Positions 48,313 to 59,431 of a stretch of DNA of 64,000 nucleotides are shown here, one piece after another. Origin of the DNA: Typha latifolia (Eukaryota; Streptophyta; Magnoliopsida; Poales; Typhaceae); contig CM034099.1 of assembly GCA_019914945.1 (NCBI GenBank), positions 22,718,704-22,782,703 on the forward strand, given 5' to 3'. Within the stretch, counting starts at the first letter, position 1; each line of letters begins with the position of its first letter. A program made the position numbers and the translations under genes. Below the pieces are notes generated by a model. It was not told the DNA's origin, ran no database searches, and saw only the letters and a program-made list of their open reading frames with translations.

Positions 48313-48938
48313 TTTTTGGATGGAAATTCTCAGGCCAACTGAAGAAACTAATTAATATTAAAGCATATGTGGATCATTTTTCTCGTCTATTCAATTTTAT
48401 TTATCCTCAACATAAATACTACAGCAGCAATAATCACTTTTGGTTGTTCTCATTTAGTTTTATTTAGTTTCATCTTTATAAATATCAACCAAATAATAAA
48501 GCATTTTATGGCAATTGAATTGGATATTAGTGAGGGCATCAGGGAACCAGAGGAGCAGTTGGCTGAAGCTTTTATTGGATTCTCCAATGTCTCAGTTTTG
48601 TACTCATAGACAGCTAGAAAACAGGTAAGTACCTTATTCCTTCAGGACAAGAATAACTCAAGGTTTTTTTAATAATTTTTGTCAATCTGCAAACTATACA
48701 AATGATGTAATTAGCCCAATGCAACTTTGCGACATTTGTTTTTAATTTATTTAACAGTCTAATAATACACCAACTTCCTATTCTATGGCATGCGAAAAGC
48801 TAAGCATATGTTCAACTTTTGAAGGAGAAGGGGCTTTTATTACTGCATTTGAGTGCTAGACATTGGTGTTGACTCACCCAGTCAGTGTGCATGCCTTAGC
48901 CAGTGCTTATCATTAGTTTGGCCCTTCTGCCTCTCCAA

Positions 48939-49187
48939 ATGATTACCCAAAGGCTTTCTCCTAACAGTGGAAACCTTTTAAGGCTGGCATTGCAGGATTG
49001 GTCTGGCATTGGAACCGGCACTGCCTTGAGAAAAAAGTATGAGATCAATCAAATGCGCATGTTTGGCGCTTTAATCCCGGAAAATAAGATGCAGGTCGAT
49101 ACCAAACTGATCGCTAGTTGGAGTAAAATGTCTCCTATGTGGCCGGCATCCATGGCAACACCTTTTGAGAAAGCTAAAGAGGAGTAA
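48939..49187 (+). CDS. Unassigned small open reading frame, 82 codons
   Basis: ATG at 48939 opens 82 residues (MITQRLSPNSGNLLRL...FEKAKEE) of moderate complexity, ending TAA at 49185-49187. I do not recognise a family, signal peptide or membrane segment. It lies between two minus-strand genes with no clear promoter. A small gene, a gene fragment or a chance frame are all possible. Confidence 0.2.
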   Translation: MITQRLSPNSGNLLRLALQDWSGIGTGTALRKKYEINQMRMFGALIPENKMQVDTKLIASWSKMSPMWPASMATPFEKAKEE

Positions 49188-49458
49188 TATTAAAGTTGCT
49201 GATATTTACATTGGAGAAAGAGCACTGCCTACATAGTAGATTTGTTCTTTTACTTATAAATACTATAAAAGTTCATTTCATATGATACTGTAACCACAAC
49301 TGAATTGTCTTTCAACCGAACAAAGCCATACTGACTCGAATCCTGTTCACTGTCACTGGACTGGAATGCCTATTCTGTTCATGATCATAATCCAACAACT
49401 GGTACCATACTAACAAGTAATTCAGCACTCATGAGAATTGTAATCTTGCCATGTCTTT

Positions 49459-51246
49459 CTACAACTCTGCGAGCTGCGCAGCACTGATTGGATAGCAGTC
49501 AGTTGCAGCAGCACCATAGCTCCTTTCAGCTATAATGGCATTGGAAGCTTGGGTTGGATGAAAGGAATCCCAGAAGACATATTGGTCTCTGGTAGCACAA
49601 GGTGTTTGCAAGGGGAGGCAGGTCAGTGTTCCTCCATAATTTCCACTCCCGCAGCAAGCTTGATTACTGACTTTAAACCCTGGGAAACAAATCCAAGCAC
49701 CAGAGAGAGAACTCTGAGAAATTATGAAGAAAAATGGAGATGAACAAAAGGTTAGAAAGTTGTAGAATTATCCTTAATGTTGTCTTCTTTTCAAGTATTT
49801 TTGCAAATAGCCATCTCTTGTTATCTGTTATTTTGATTAACTTGTTCATTTGTCCCCTTTACAGAAGATATCTGGAAGTGTTGGATAGTAATATGTGAAA
49901 TAAAAACCTTTATTGGTATCATAGTATCAGAGCTGAAAGTGAACTGCTCTAATAGAAAATGGTGAATTTATGTCTCATTAACTTAAACTAAAATAAGCTG
50001 CCAAAATCAAGCTACTTGCATTGTTCATGTAGATACAAACCGTATTTAGAAGGATTATAGACGATGTCAAGGAAAGTGTCGTAGATGTTATCGTAGACGA
50101 AGAACGAGCCTGGGAGAGAGGAATTGAGTCTAGTCATGAGCGGCACAAGGCGTCGGTTGAAAGCCACGACCAATTCATTGATATGATCGATGCATCCACC
50201 GGTGCTGTTGTTCATGGACAGCTGACTCGGTATGCATCCCAGAGGCCCAAGTCCTATCAATATCATCTTCCTGGCTCCAAGTCTGTACAAAGTCTGTAAC
50301 AAGAAAAATTGGAGTGTGTTAGTCCATAAGACCATGAGTTCATTACCCAATGAAAGATCAAAAGCAGATGTAATCTGAACATAGTTAAGCTAGAAGTCAA
50401 GTACAAGAGGATTTATTGCAATTACCTCTATTTGTTCACCAAATTTGTGGACGAGTAGTTCGGCAAACTCATCGCCTGAGTAAGTCAGGCTGCTGGCGTA
50501 CAGCTTGGGAAGGAGATAGTTGTTGATGTAGTCATTGCTTCCAATGTTGATTACAAACAGAGAGTTTGCAATATACTGATACAGTTGATCTGAATTTGGT
50601 ATCAGTTCTGGTAACTGTAGCCTCAGTGTCTTGGCAAACAATGCTATTTGCCCACTAAATGCAATCCTACTTCCCTGTTAAGTTATTATATTTTAAAAAA
50701 GAAAACACTAGCATTAAACATCAAAAGCAATCATTCATTAAATTTGTGGGCTGCAGCATGGTAGACATTAGAAATGAGACACTAGCCTGCAGTAAGTATA
50801 TAAAAGAAGCAGGTAAAAAGAAATAGAAATTACATAATTCTGGCCGGTTTCATCAAGGATTCCTGCAGCTGCTGAGGCATAGTTTACACCCCGCAAGATC
50901 TCTGCGGTCTTCGACGAGAGGCTCAAATACGGTGGCGGATATTGCAAGCCTAAATACTTGGCTGCATTGAAGGATCAAGTCACATATCTACACAAGAACA
51001 TAGAGTAACATAAGAAGGTTAATTACCTGCATAGTCCATGACTGTCATGCCATTGCAAAACCGACCGGTCGGCATACCGAAATCGATACCGTAAGGAAGA
51101 TAGTTCGCTCGAGCTATCGAAGGTATATAGTTGTTATTTCCATTATCGCTCAAAGAGTCGCCAAATATGAACATGGCCGGAGACCTGGCACCTTCTGATA
51201 CACAGAAGAGCACTGAAGCAGTGAGGACTAACAACAAATACTCCAT
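49459..51246 (-). CDS. Secreted GDSL esterase/lipase
   Basis: Five exons: 51246-51027, 50961-50834, 50674-50426, 50293-50041 and 49679-49459, giving 356 residues, the usual length and exon pattern for the plant GDSL family. The ATG at 51246 begins a signal peptide (MEYLLLVLTASVLFCVSEG). Block I is FIFGDSLSDNGNNNY with nucleophile S31. Block II glycine is in YASAAAGIL. Block III is INIGSNDYINNY with N163. Block V is WDSFHPTQ with D321 and H324. CCGSGNYGG and the C-terminal ISAAQLAEL are typical. It should act in the wall or apoplast on ester substrates such as lipid or cutin monomers; the true substrate is unknown. Confidence 0.95.
49870..49945 (-). mobile_element. Possible LTR/TRIM fragment in a GDSL lipase intron
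   Basis: On the plus strand, TGTTGGATAGTAATATG is followed by TAGTATCAGAGC at 49922-49933, which resembles the initiator-methionine-tRNA primer-binding site. No second LTR was found, so this is at best a fragment. Orientation is uncertain. Confidence 0.2.
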
Positions 51247-52405
51247 TCTAAACACACAGCTGCTTCAGTATTTAGTAGTATCACTGTGGTTGAGGAGAAG
51301 GTGGTGTGCTAGTGTTGTTATAAACTAGTTGTGATCATCAAAGCATGAGAGATGGGTAGTTACACGTTACAGTCGTTATACCTTTTTACTATGCTGTGCA
51401 GTTTGGCAGCTTCTCGTCCTCTGCATTAGTTTAGATATCCTTTCTTGTGGAGCAGTTAATGCCCCTGCTATGGGGAGGAGAGTAACGGAAGTGTGGCTTC
51501 ACTCTTAAAGTGCCTGCCAACCTATTTATGCAAGATGTTTATTTGTTATGAAGGAGGCTCACACCAATGTATCCCCCCCACCTATGTGAAGGAGGCATGC
51601 TTTTGGTTGCAGTGGTGACTTTTTGGGGCTAAGAAAAAAGAGATACTTAGATTCTACTCTTGTCTTGTCGGATATCTAAACCGACTGAATTTTTTTTATA
51701 AAGAGTTAAAGTGTTACCGGATCAAATTATAAGAGAGCAAAATATAATTAATTTTTATTATATTTTATATTTATATAAATTTATTATTTATATTTTAATT
51801 TTAATACACTAAAAAAACGCTTTGATTTAACTTTTCGTTTGTCAATTTACAGTAGCTATACAAATTTATATTGCTTTGGAAAATAAATATTTAAACTTAA
51901 AAATTTTATTTAAGAGTATTAAAGTTGTTTTGTATCTATCGTTAATTATTGAAAAAAAAATAACATCTAAAAATGGTTGATGTTTATACAGTATAATGTT
52001 ATTGTAAGAAAGGCAAAAGGTAAAATATTTTTGATAAATTTTAATACTTCTTAGGCTACCAAAGGAACTACTTAAAATATGTGTAATGGCGTAAATATAA
52101 TTAACACAAAATTGAAGGTATTATTTAGAAATATCTTTAAATATTTGGGTTAATTATATGTTAAATCCCCACCCCACCCCCCTTTGTATCATTTTTCACC
52201 AAAAATTATTGCGTTAGTTGATGAAGCACAACAAATTTAGGCAGGAGCAAAGTCGAATCACATATATATCACCGAATAGAATCCTAATCCGTCAGCCCCC
52301 ATCAATCGTCTCCGCTTGATCGCTTATCTATGTCAACGTTGGCTTCGAATTGCGGCCCAAATTGATCATCTTCTCCGCCGGATAGGAGAGAGAAGATAGA
52401 GAGCG
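51247..52405. other. Divergent promoter region, GDSL lipase and RING-PHD genes
   Basis: About 1.16 kb lies between two divergent start codons. A TTATAAAC patch near 51316-51324 could be the lipase TATA element. CATATATATCAC near 52260 could be that of the RING-PHD gene. A C-rich patch (CCCCACCCCACCCCCC) lies near 52166-52184. Otherwise the spacer is AT-rich with no recognised gene. Confidence 0.5.
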
Positions 52406-55336
52406 ATGGGCGGGGACTCCGCTTCCGATCTCCGCCTCTCTCCGGCGAAGCGCCCCAAAACCCTAGCTTCTTCTCCATCTTCCACCGCCAAAGGGAAGGA
52501 GAAGATAGTGGAGTGGACGCCGCCCGCCGCGGCCACCGGCCACATCGACTTCGGCCTTGACATTGATAAAAGCTGCGGCATTTGCCTCTCCGGCGTCGGA
52601 AGTGGCCGTCTGGTCCGCGGCGAAATCGACAGCTGCGACCACTTCTTCTGCTTCGTCTGCATCATGGAGTGGGCCAAGGTCGAGTCCCGTTGCCCCTTCT
52701 GCAAGCGCCGCTTCCGGACCATCCGACGTCCTCCGGCCATCGGAATCTTCCCCTCTGAGCGCGTCGTCGAGGTCCCCGTCCGCGATCAGGTGATGCGCCT
52801 CCGTGATCCAATTCTAGGGTTAGGGTTGATCCGATGTTTTGCTTTTACACGAATCCGCTTCAAATTGTGAATAGGCGCCTTTAAGATTGATGCTTTACCT
52901 CGTTGTGGAGTGATGCTAATGCTAAAAATTTCTTTAATGTAATGCGTAATAAAGACAACAGCACAACCGTTTACAAGATATGTTATTGCAATTAATTCAT
53001 CTCCCCCCCGTAAAGTGAACTCCTTAATTGAAATCCATATAATCATATCTATGCCCATCCATTGGAATAGTAGATAGAAAAGTCTTGATCTTTGCCTTGC
53101 CTGTTCCTCTAATCCTGCTTAACATTATATTTGGGTAATGTAACAGGTTCATCATCCACTCGGCAATGAAAGCACTCAGAATTTTGACCCTTATGCGAAC
53201 ACGAACTGCAGTGTCTGCCATGTTTCAAAAGATGAAGAGCTTCTGCTACTTTGTGATTTATGCGACTCAGCTGCTCACACTTACTGTGTTGGTCTGGGAG
53301 TTACTGTACCTTTTGGAGACTGGTACTGCCTTGACTGTGCTGCTTGTAGATATGAACATTCAAATAATCAAAATGATGAAGATACTTGCAACCAAGATCC
53401 TAACAAAAGTACCAGTACATTTCGAGTATCTGAGGCACCTGCGGCTGGCAGCACTTCAATACAAGTATCTGAGGTGCCTGTTTCTATCTTTGATATCGTT
53501 GCTGAGGAAACCACTCTTAGTTCGTCGCAAAGATTTTCTGCTACCCAAATTCTTGAAAGACAAAGACCTGCTGAGATATCAACATCCAGGGGAAAAGAGT
53601 CACGGTCATTTTCACCAGCATATAGAAGAACTCAAGGAGCAAGAACTTTGCGCAATTTATGCAATTTGTGTGACCGTGTACAAGTTCTGCGTGAGAATTG
53701 GACGGCTATACGTGCTGGTACATTAGGTTTTTCATCCAGTTTATCTGATAGTGCTTCCTTGGCCAGTGAAAGAGAAAGAAATGATAGCACTGGCAGAACT
53801 ACTTCTCATGCAAAAAGAGAGCTTGATCCCTCTTTACTTGTCAACAGTGAGCAAATTTTAAGTTCTAGTGCTTCAAGAAAGATATCCAACAGCGGGGGCT
53901 CTCAAGATGTCAATAAAGCATGGAAAATGATGGAAACTGCAAAGTCAACGGAGAAAACTCACAGGGGTCCTGCACATAATGTGGCTGTTCAGACAGGTGG
54001 AGAAGAGAACGAAAAATTCTCTCTCAAAGTAGTTCATCACGGTGAACCCCAATATGGCACCAAACAGAAAATGGATGGGCAGGTAGCAAAAAAAGTGCCA
54101 CATCTTGTTAGACGGCAGAAGAACAATCACGTAGCAATCCGTATTGAGAAAGCGTCTGTTAAGCAGGAGAAATTGTCAAAGCAAGACAGCATATGCTTAG
54201 GAATGAGTATGCCAGATCCTCAGCAGGTAGAAACCCTACAGTCAACTTTGTATAATAATCAGGAAGAGCCAAGAAACCACATCTCCATGCCTCCTTCAGT
54301 GTCTAGTGCCTCGACCTCATCATTTAGAGAACCTACTGAATTCTCCTCTCGGGTGTCAGAGCCCTACATCATGAAAGAGAATAAAGATACAATTATTGAA
54401 GAAAATTCAACTACACTAAGTCGCATGGCCAACAACAATGCCATGGGTAGAGTTGAACCCTCAGATAAAGTGAAAGTGGATTTGCTTGGCAAAGATCAGC
54501 GTGTGAGTAATTTCACAGATGCTGATGAAAGATCAGTAAAAACAAACGCTGCAAAGGAAGGTGCTAAGAGTGAGGTTCAGTCCTTGGTTAAGCTCAACTT
54601 GAAGTTACTTAATAGAGATCGAAAGTTAGGTGCGTTTCTTGTTTCTATTTCTTACAATTTCTTGACTCGTGCTATTTTGTTATCCGGAGTAGCAATGTCA
54701 TCAGATATACAACAAAATCGTATCTTTATTTTGTGATTCTTTCTAGGCTTATTCAAGATGTAAGTTTTAAGTACTCGACCATATTTCAGTACGAAAATCA
54801 TCATGCAGGCTCAGCTCGGACTTGAAATTCCATCTCGGTCCAAGCTGTTGTCAGCCCACTTGGGATCAAATCCAATTGCTCTCTCTATGATAATAGAATT
54901 AGAATGGTATACATTTGTTCTTCTCTGATAAGTTATTCTGAAGAATCCTGACCATTATGTATGGCAACTAGTTTAGGTTTTTGACATTGGCACCATGCGG
55001 ACATGATTTATCATGAAATATAAATTTCATCTCTCAAAAACATCTACTATATTTGCAAAATTTATTGAGGTGTCCTCTGATACAGGTGCTGACAGATTCA
55101 AGGAAGTTGCTAGGATTGCGACTCACACTGTATTGGCTGCATGCGGTTTGGAACATTCAAGATCTATTGTTCGCCCCTTCTCTAATTCCATTTGCAAGCA
55201 CAGTGAAGAGATTAAGATGCTCAGTAGATCTAACTTGATGGCTAGTTCTTGCAGAAAATGCTTCTATTCCTTTATACAAGAGGTTGTTAATTCTGTAATG
55301 TCAGAGAAACATTCTCATCGAGCAAGCTCTGATTAG
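52406..55336 (+). CDS. RING and PHD finger protein (PHRF1-like architecture)
   Basis: Three exons: 52406-52789, 53147-54629 and 55086-55336, giving 705 residues. The N-terminus is basic and Ser-rich with KRPKT. A C3HC4 RING has ligands C57, C60, C77, H79, C82, C85, C96 and C99. A C4HC3 PHD finger follows with C149, C152, C164, C167, H172, C175, C189 and C192. About 400 residues of low-complexity, Ser/Glu/Lys-rich sequence come next. The C-terminal block DRFKEVARIATHTVLAACGLEHSRS is conserved in plant members; it is split over the 54629/55086 join, which restores KLGADRFKE. RING plus PHD suggests a chromatin-linked ubiquitin ligase. PHD histone-reading specificity is inferred only. Confidence 0.9.
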
Positions 55337-56234
55337 GTTTATTATAAATTTGTTGTTCGTATTTATTTGCACAAAAAAGGAGAGTCAATTTTGTCACCGT
55401 GCTTCCTTTTACACTTCATACTCGGTCTGCCTTCCAACCGTGCGTGCATCGTTTTACGCTTCAACTTCATACCCCATGTCTATCTGAATCCTTGAGGACT
55501 TTCACATGCACCACTTGTGTTGTGTTAAGCTTAGGCTCAGGTCAGTTTGGTTTGAGTTGAGCCATGTTAGAGGCTTATTTTAAAGCTTAATTTAAATTTC
55601 GAGTTGAACCTAAGTTAAAGTTGGTTCGCTCCTCAATTTAAATATAATATTTATTAATATTATATATATATTATATATATAAATTAATTATTAGCTTTCT
55701 CCTAGGCCACCTCCTCATCTTCTGTCCTCATCAAACAGCCGTCTCCTCCTCCTTCCTGCGAGCTAAGCCAAGTTTAAACATCTTTAGAGAGCTCGAAATT
55801 AATTTCGAACCTTAATTTTAAGCCGAGCCTAGTTCTAGCTCAGGAACGTTTACACCTGTAATTCTATCTTTGGCAGCTTGATGCTCATAGTTATCCAATC
55901 AATTGAATCAATTATTAAACTAGTTCGGTTTTATTATTAGACCAGAAATGCAATTGATCTATTAAAAATCAGCAGACTAGATAGTTCAACCAGCCAAAGG
56001 TTTTTGCGAACTGATTACCAGTAATCACAAGTTTCCTCTTTCATCTTATTTCAGATCGATTAGTAGGCCTACAACTCCCAAAACAATAGAAATAACAACC
56101 CTTACTATATGGGAAATTAAACCCATAACTTAATAGCTTTATTTTATATCTTTAACTTCATCAACGGTAGGATCTTTTAATTTTATGGCAAATGTTTAGT
56201 TGCCAACGGTGCAGAGGAAGAGCTCACCTTTTTA
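55337..56234. other. Convergent spacer, RING-PHD and glycosyltransferase 3' ends
   Basis: At about 55524-55860 a repeat-like unit has inverted ends, GCTTAGGCTCAGG at the left and GCCGAGCCTAG...CTCAGGAAC at the right, around an AT-rich core with a long TA run. It may be a decayed MITE. No coding sequence was recognised. Confidence 0.5.
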
Positions 56235-57674
56235 TCAAACAGTAAACTCCGATATCGTCATCGCCAGCTCCTCGAAATCTTTAAACGAGCTCCCGCCTTC
56301 CTCCACTGCCTCCTTCGCCCTCCTCTTCATCTCTTCCGCCCTCCTCCTCAACTCGTCCCACTTACCCTCCGCCACCGACTCGGCGAGGACTCGTCCCAAT
56401 TCGCCCTGGTCCGGCACCGACCCGGCCCCCTCGGCCACCCTCACCGCCACCCCCAGCTCCTCCACGAGCAGCCTCGCCGTCAGGAACTGATCCGCCTGCA
56501 TCGGCCACGCGAGCATCGCCGTGCCGCTCACCATCGCCTCCAACACCGAGTTCCACCCGCAATGGGTCATGAACGATCCAACCGAGTCGTGACTCAGAAT
56601 CGCCACCTGCGGCGCCCACCCCCGTATCACCAGTCCCCTTCCCTTCGTCCGCTCCTCGAACCCGTCCGGTAACGTCACCACCGGCCCATTCATGACCCAG
56701 ACGAAGCGGACGCCGCCGAGCTCGAGCGCCGCGGCGATAGCACGAGCCTGCGCCTCGGGAATCGTGTACTGGCTCCCGAAGCAGACGTACGCGACCGACC
56801 GCGGGGGGCACGTGCTCAACCACGCGAGGGCGGCGGCGCCGGCAACCTCCGGCGATTCGGAGGCCCTCAGGAGCGGGCCGACGGCCCAGACGCGATCATG
56901 GCCGTAGGATTCCCTGAGATGGGCGAGGAATTCGCCCTCAAACGCGTCGAACGTATTGATCGCGGCGCCCCAGCTCTCCCTGTTAGCGAGGAACGACTCC
57001 CTCGTGAACTCCCAGTCCGGATCTCGGGCGACGTACCGCCGGAAGATAGAAGGGAGGTGAGCGTAAGGGAAGGAAGGGGAGGAGTGTAAGGAGGAGAGGG
57101 TGATCGGATCGGTCGAGTCGGGCGGCATGTGGTCCCAGATGTAATCGAAGGCCGCGATGGTGAAGGCGCCGGAGGAGTAAAACGCGACGCGCCGGACGCC
57201 CAACTCGGCGGCGAGGTGGTGGGTCCAGCCGAGGAAGAAATCCGATAAGACCAGCGAAACGGGTTTCGGGTTGGATCCGGATCGGGCCCAGGTGAGGATC
57301 TGGGGTTGGAGGTAGGAGAGTGCACGGATTAGGGCGGCGACGGAGGAGGGTTGAGGGAGACGGCGCACGTGCTGAGCGTGTGAGGGGAGGGAGGGGTGGG
57401 AGTCCGGGAAGGGGAGGATTAAGGGAGAGGCGGAAGGGGTGGAGGAGAGGAAAGGGCGGAGGAGGGGAAGGTTTAGAGGGGTGGTGAGGACGGTGATGGA
57501 GAAGCCATGGCGGAGGGAGAGGAGGTGGGCGAAGTCGAGGAGTGGGAGGAGGTGGCCTTGGGCCGGGAGGGGGATGACGAGTATGTTAGGTGGAGAAGAT
57601 GAAGACGAAGACGAAGACGAAGACGAAGAGGATATAGTGGATGGTGCGCTCATAGTGTTTGATGTCGGTTCCAT
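56235..57674 (-). CDS. UDP-glycosyltransferase (GT1), UGT89-like
   Basis: A single exon encodes 479 residues from a genuine ATG at 57674. After a poly-serine N-terminus, residues 31-50 read ILVIPLPAQGHLLPLLDFAH, with catalytic H41. The C-terminal PSPG box spans 353-396, from W353 through HCGWNS to the final Q396, which usually indicates UDP-glucose use. The box sequence and GWAPQVAIL context resemble family UGT89 (flavonol or benzoate glucosyltransferases) by memory. Acceptor specificity cannot be read. The gene is very GC-rich compared with its flanks, and long open frames appear on the other strand as a by-product. No intron is visible. Confidence 0.93.
   Translation of the reverse strand: MEPTSNTMSAPSTISSSSSSSSSSSSSPPNILVIPLPAQGHLLPLLDFAHLLSLRHGFSITVLTTPLNLPLLRPFLSSTPSASPLILPFPDSHPSLPSHAQHVRRLPQPSSVAALIRALSYLQPQILTWARSGSNPKPVSLVLSDFFLGWTHHLAAELGVRRVAFYSSGAFTIAAFDYIWDHMPPDSTDPITLSSLHSSPSFPYAHLPSIFRRYVARDPDWEFTRESFLANRESWGAAINTFDAFEGEFLAHLRESYGHDRVWAVGPLLRASESPEVAGAAALAWLSTCPPRSVAYVCFGSQYTIPEAQARAIAAALELGGVRFVWVMNGPVVTLPDGFEERTKGRGLVIRGWAPQVAILSHDSVGSFMTHCGWNSVLEAMVSGTAMLAWPMQADQFLTARLLVEELGVAVRVAEGAGSVPDQGELGRVLAESVAEGKWDELRRRAEEMKRRAKEAVEEGGSSFKDFEELAMTISEFTV
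57595..57630. repeat. (GAAGAC)n coding microsatellite at the UGT N-terminus
   Basis: Repeated GAAGAC/GAAGAT units encode a run of serines (about residues 15-27) on the minus strand, between two start-proximal methionines and the first beta strand. The run is outside the conserved fold. Confidence 0.85.
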
Positions 57675-59431
57675 TAGAGGAGAAGATATATTATTCTTGA
57701 AGAAAAAATTCCAACCGAAGACTTGGTTGGTTGACTGATAGACTTGGGACTTGGGAAATGGGATTCTTTATCTTCTTCTTCCCCCCACTTAATATATTTA
57801 CTTGGCAAACCAATCGTTGGGTTGGGCTTTATCGCTTAACGGCCTATTGTGAACTATCAGATTGGGCTTTTTTTCGTATACGTCTTCATGAAGCATTACA
57901 TGGGAACTTCCCTACTTGGGCTTATATGGCCAAATGGTCAAATATTGATATTGGCCGCACTCAAAAGTGCAGTACGAGATGTCCTCCAACTTTGGCATCA
58001 TTCTTCTTCATTTAACTGAAATGAACGGAGGAATGAACCAATCTATTTACTGCCATCCAATTTGATTTCTGGTTTAAATTTACTGTCAGTCTCAACTCTC
58101 AATAGTTTCTTATATCACTATTTTCATAATATTTTAAACTAAATAGATGTATAAATATTAATCTCGATACAATTCACCGACCCCATATCTCTATCTGCTC
58201 AACTCTCTGATATTCCCGAATAAAAATCGGATATCAAGATGGAAAGAAAATTTTCGAACCCGTTTTCCACCCTAGATATTGATTGATCTAATGCACAATA
58301 AAGTAAAATTAAAGATGAACAGGCCAAGGATAGCCCATGCTGGTGGACCACCACAACCAATCAATGGGCGATTAGGTGAGGAGAGAAGCACATTGCAACA
58401 ACTACACTTCACAGACATCTATCTTGGAAGTAAAGTTGTTTAATCTGAAACAGACTTATCACCAAACCCCCCATCTCGATCGTGGATAAGGGAGCAGAGC
58501 AAATTATATCAGTAGGACAGTGTGCATACTCTGAAAGCTCCAACTCCAGCCCACAGCAACAAAGAGATGGGGCATAGAATGTCCTCAAAACTTTCAAAGG
58601 AAAGCCCCCAGTTTGGGGGTAATAATGTTCAGAAAAGTGCTCACTTGACGACAAGTTGTCTTCCAAAAGTCCTTGCATGCGGCTATTGGTTTCGCAGTCA
58701 AGCAAGATATCTGTCTGTCATTCTCTATTTGACTACATATTATTACATAGAATTGAAGAAGAAACAAGATTGGAAACATAATGCCATTGTCTTGCAACTA
58801 CCGGTGAGAAAGTGAAGAAAATTAAAAAGGCAAAAGGTGAAAAAAGTATGATGAAAAATGACGATAGTTTCAGGGAAAATACAATAGGTAGAAGTAAATA
58901 AAGCACCAATTCATGTCAGTATGTATTATGATTACAGCATTCAACAACAAAATTCTCTATTATTTTCTGATATAAACCCTAAAGCGTACTTTTGAGAATG
59001 AATCAACATTGCCAACATTATAGTTCCCTGGTGAGATACTATTGCAGATTCACCGCATTTGCTTGATCAACAACCGAAATGGACAGTACAAATATAAGCA
59101 GCTGTACATAAAAACTCTAAAAAATTTATTGTGACAAGTAGTCCGAAGGCATATAATGAGAAGAAAACAGGCAGGTTCTCACACTCACCTCCCTCAAGTA
59201 ACTGACATCTAACTAGAAAGACATATATACAGAAGCACCATCATCTCGACATGCAGATCCAACACATTCCCTTGACACCAGTCACCATCTTGCAAGCCCC
59301 AGTGAGTGATGGTTTTATTCTTTTAACTCCCATCTTCATTCTTTATATCTACCAGAAAGGGCACAACAAGCAACAAACAGCTAATGAGCAGACGCAACCA
59401 TCCTCGCTACTCTCTTGGATCATACTCCTAC
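57675..59431. other. UGT promoter region and PI4K 3' flank
   Basis: Both neighbouring genes are on the minus strand. The UGT promoter part has a possible TATATTA element near 57790 (read on the minus strand). The remaining AT-rich sequence shows no credible coding region. Confidence 0.5.

Larger units (their letters stand above)
47952..49458. other. ABHD17-like promoter/leader and GDSL lipase 3' flank
   Basis: It holds the hydrolase leader with a (GA)n microsatellite (48087-48116), two G-boxes, and an unassigned stretch 48360-49200 on the plus strand with short open frames. Of these, 48939-49187 is the best and is listed separately. Confidence 0.6.

Noticed and set aside
54780..54905. Extra exon of the RING-PHD gene (open stretch after ATGCAG)
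   Set aside because: Joining 54629 directly to 55086 restores the conserved KLGADRFKE block in phase; including this stretch would disrupt it.
56200..57738. Several long open frames opposite and overlapping the UGT
   Set aside because: These are by-products of very high GC. Only the minus-strand 479-residue frame shows conserved motifs.
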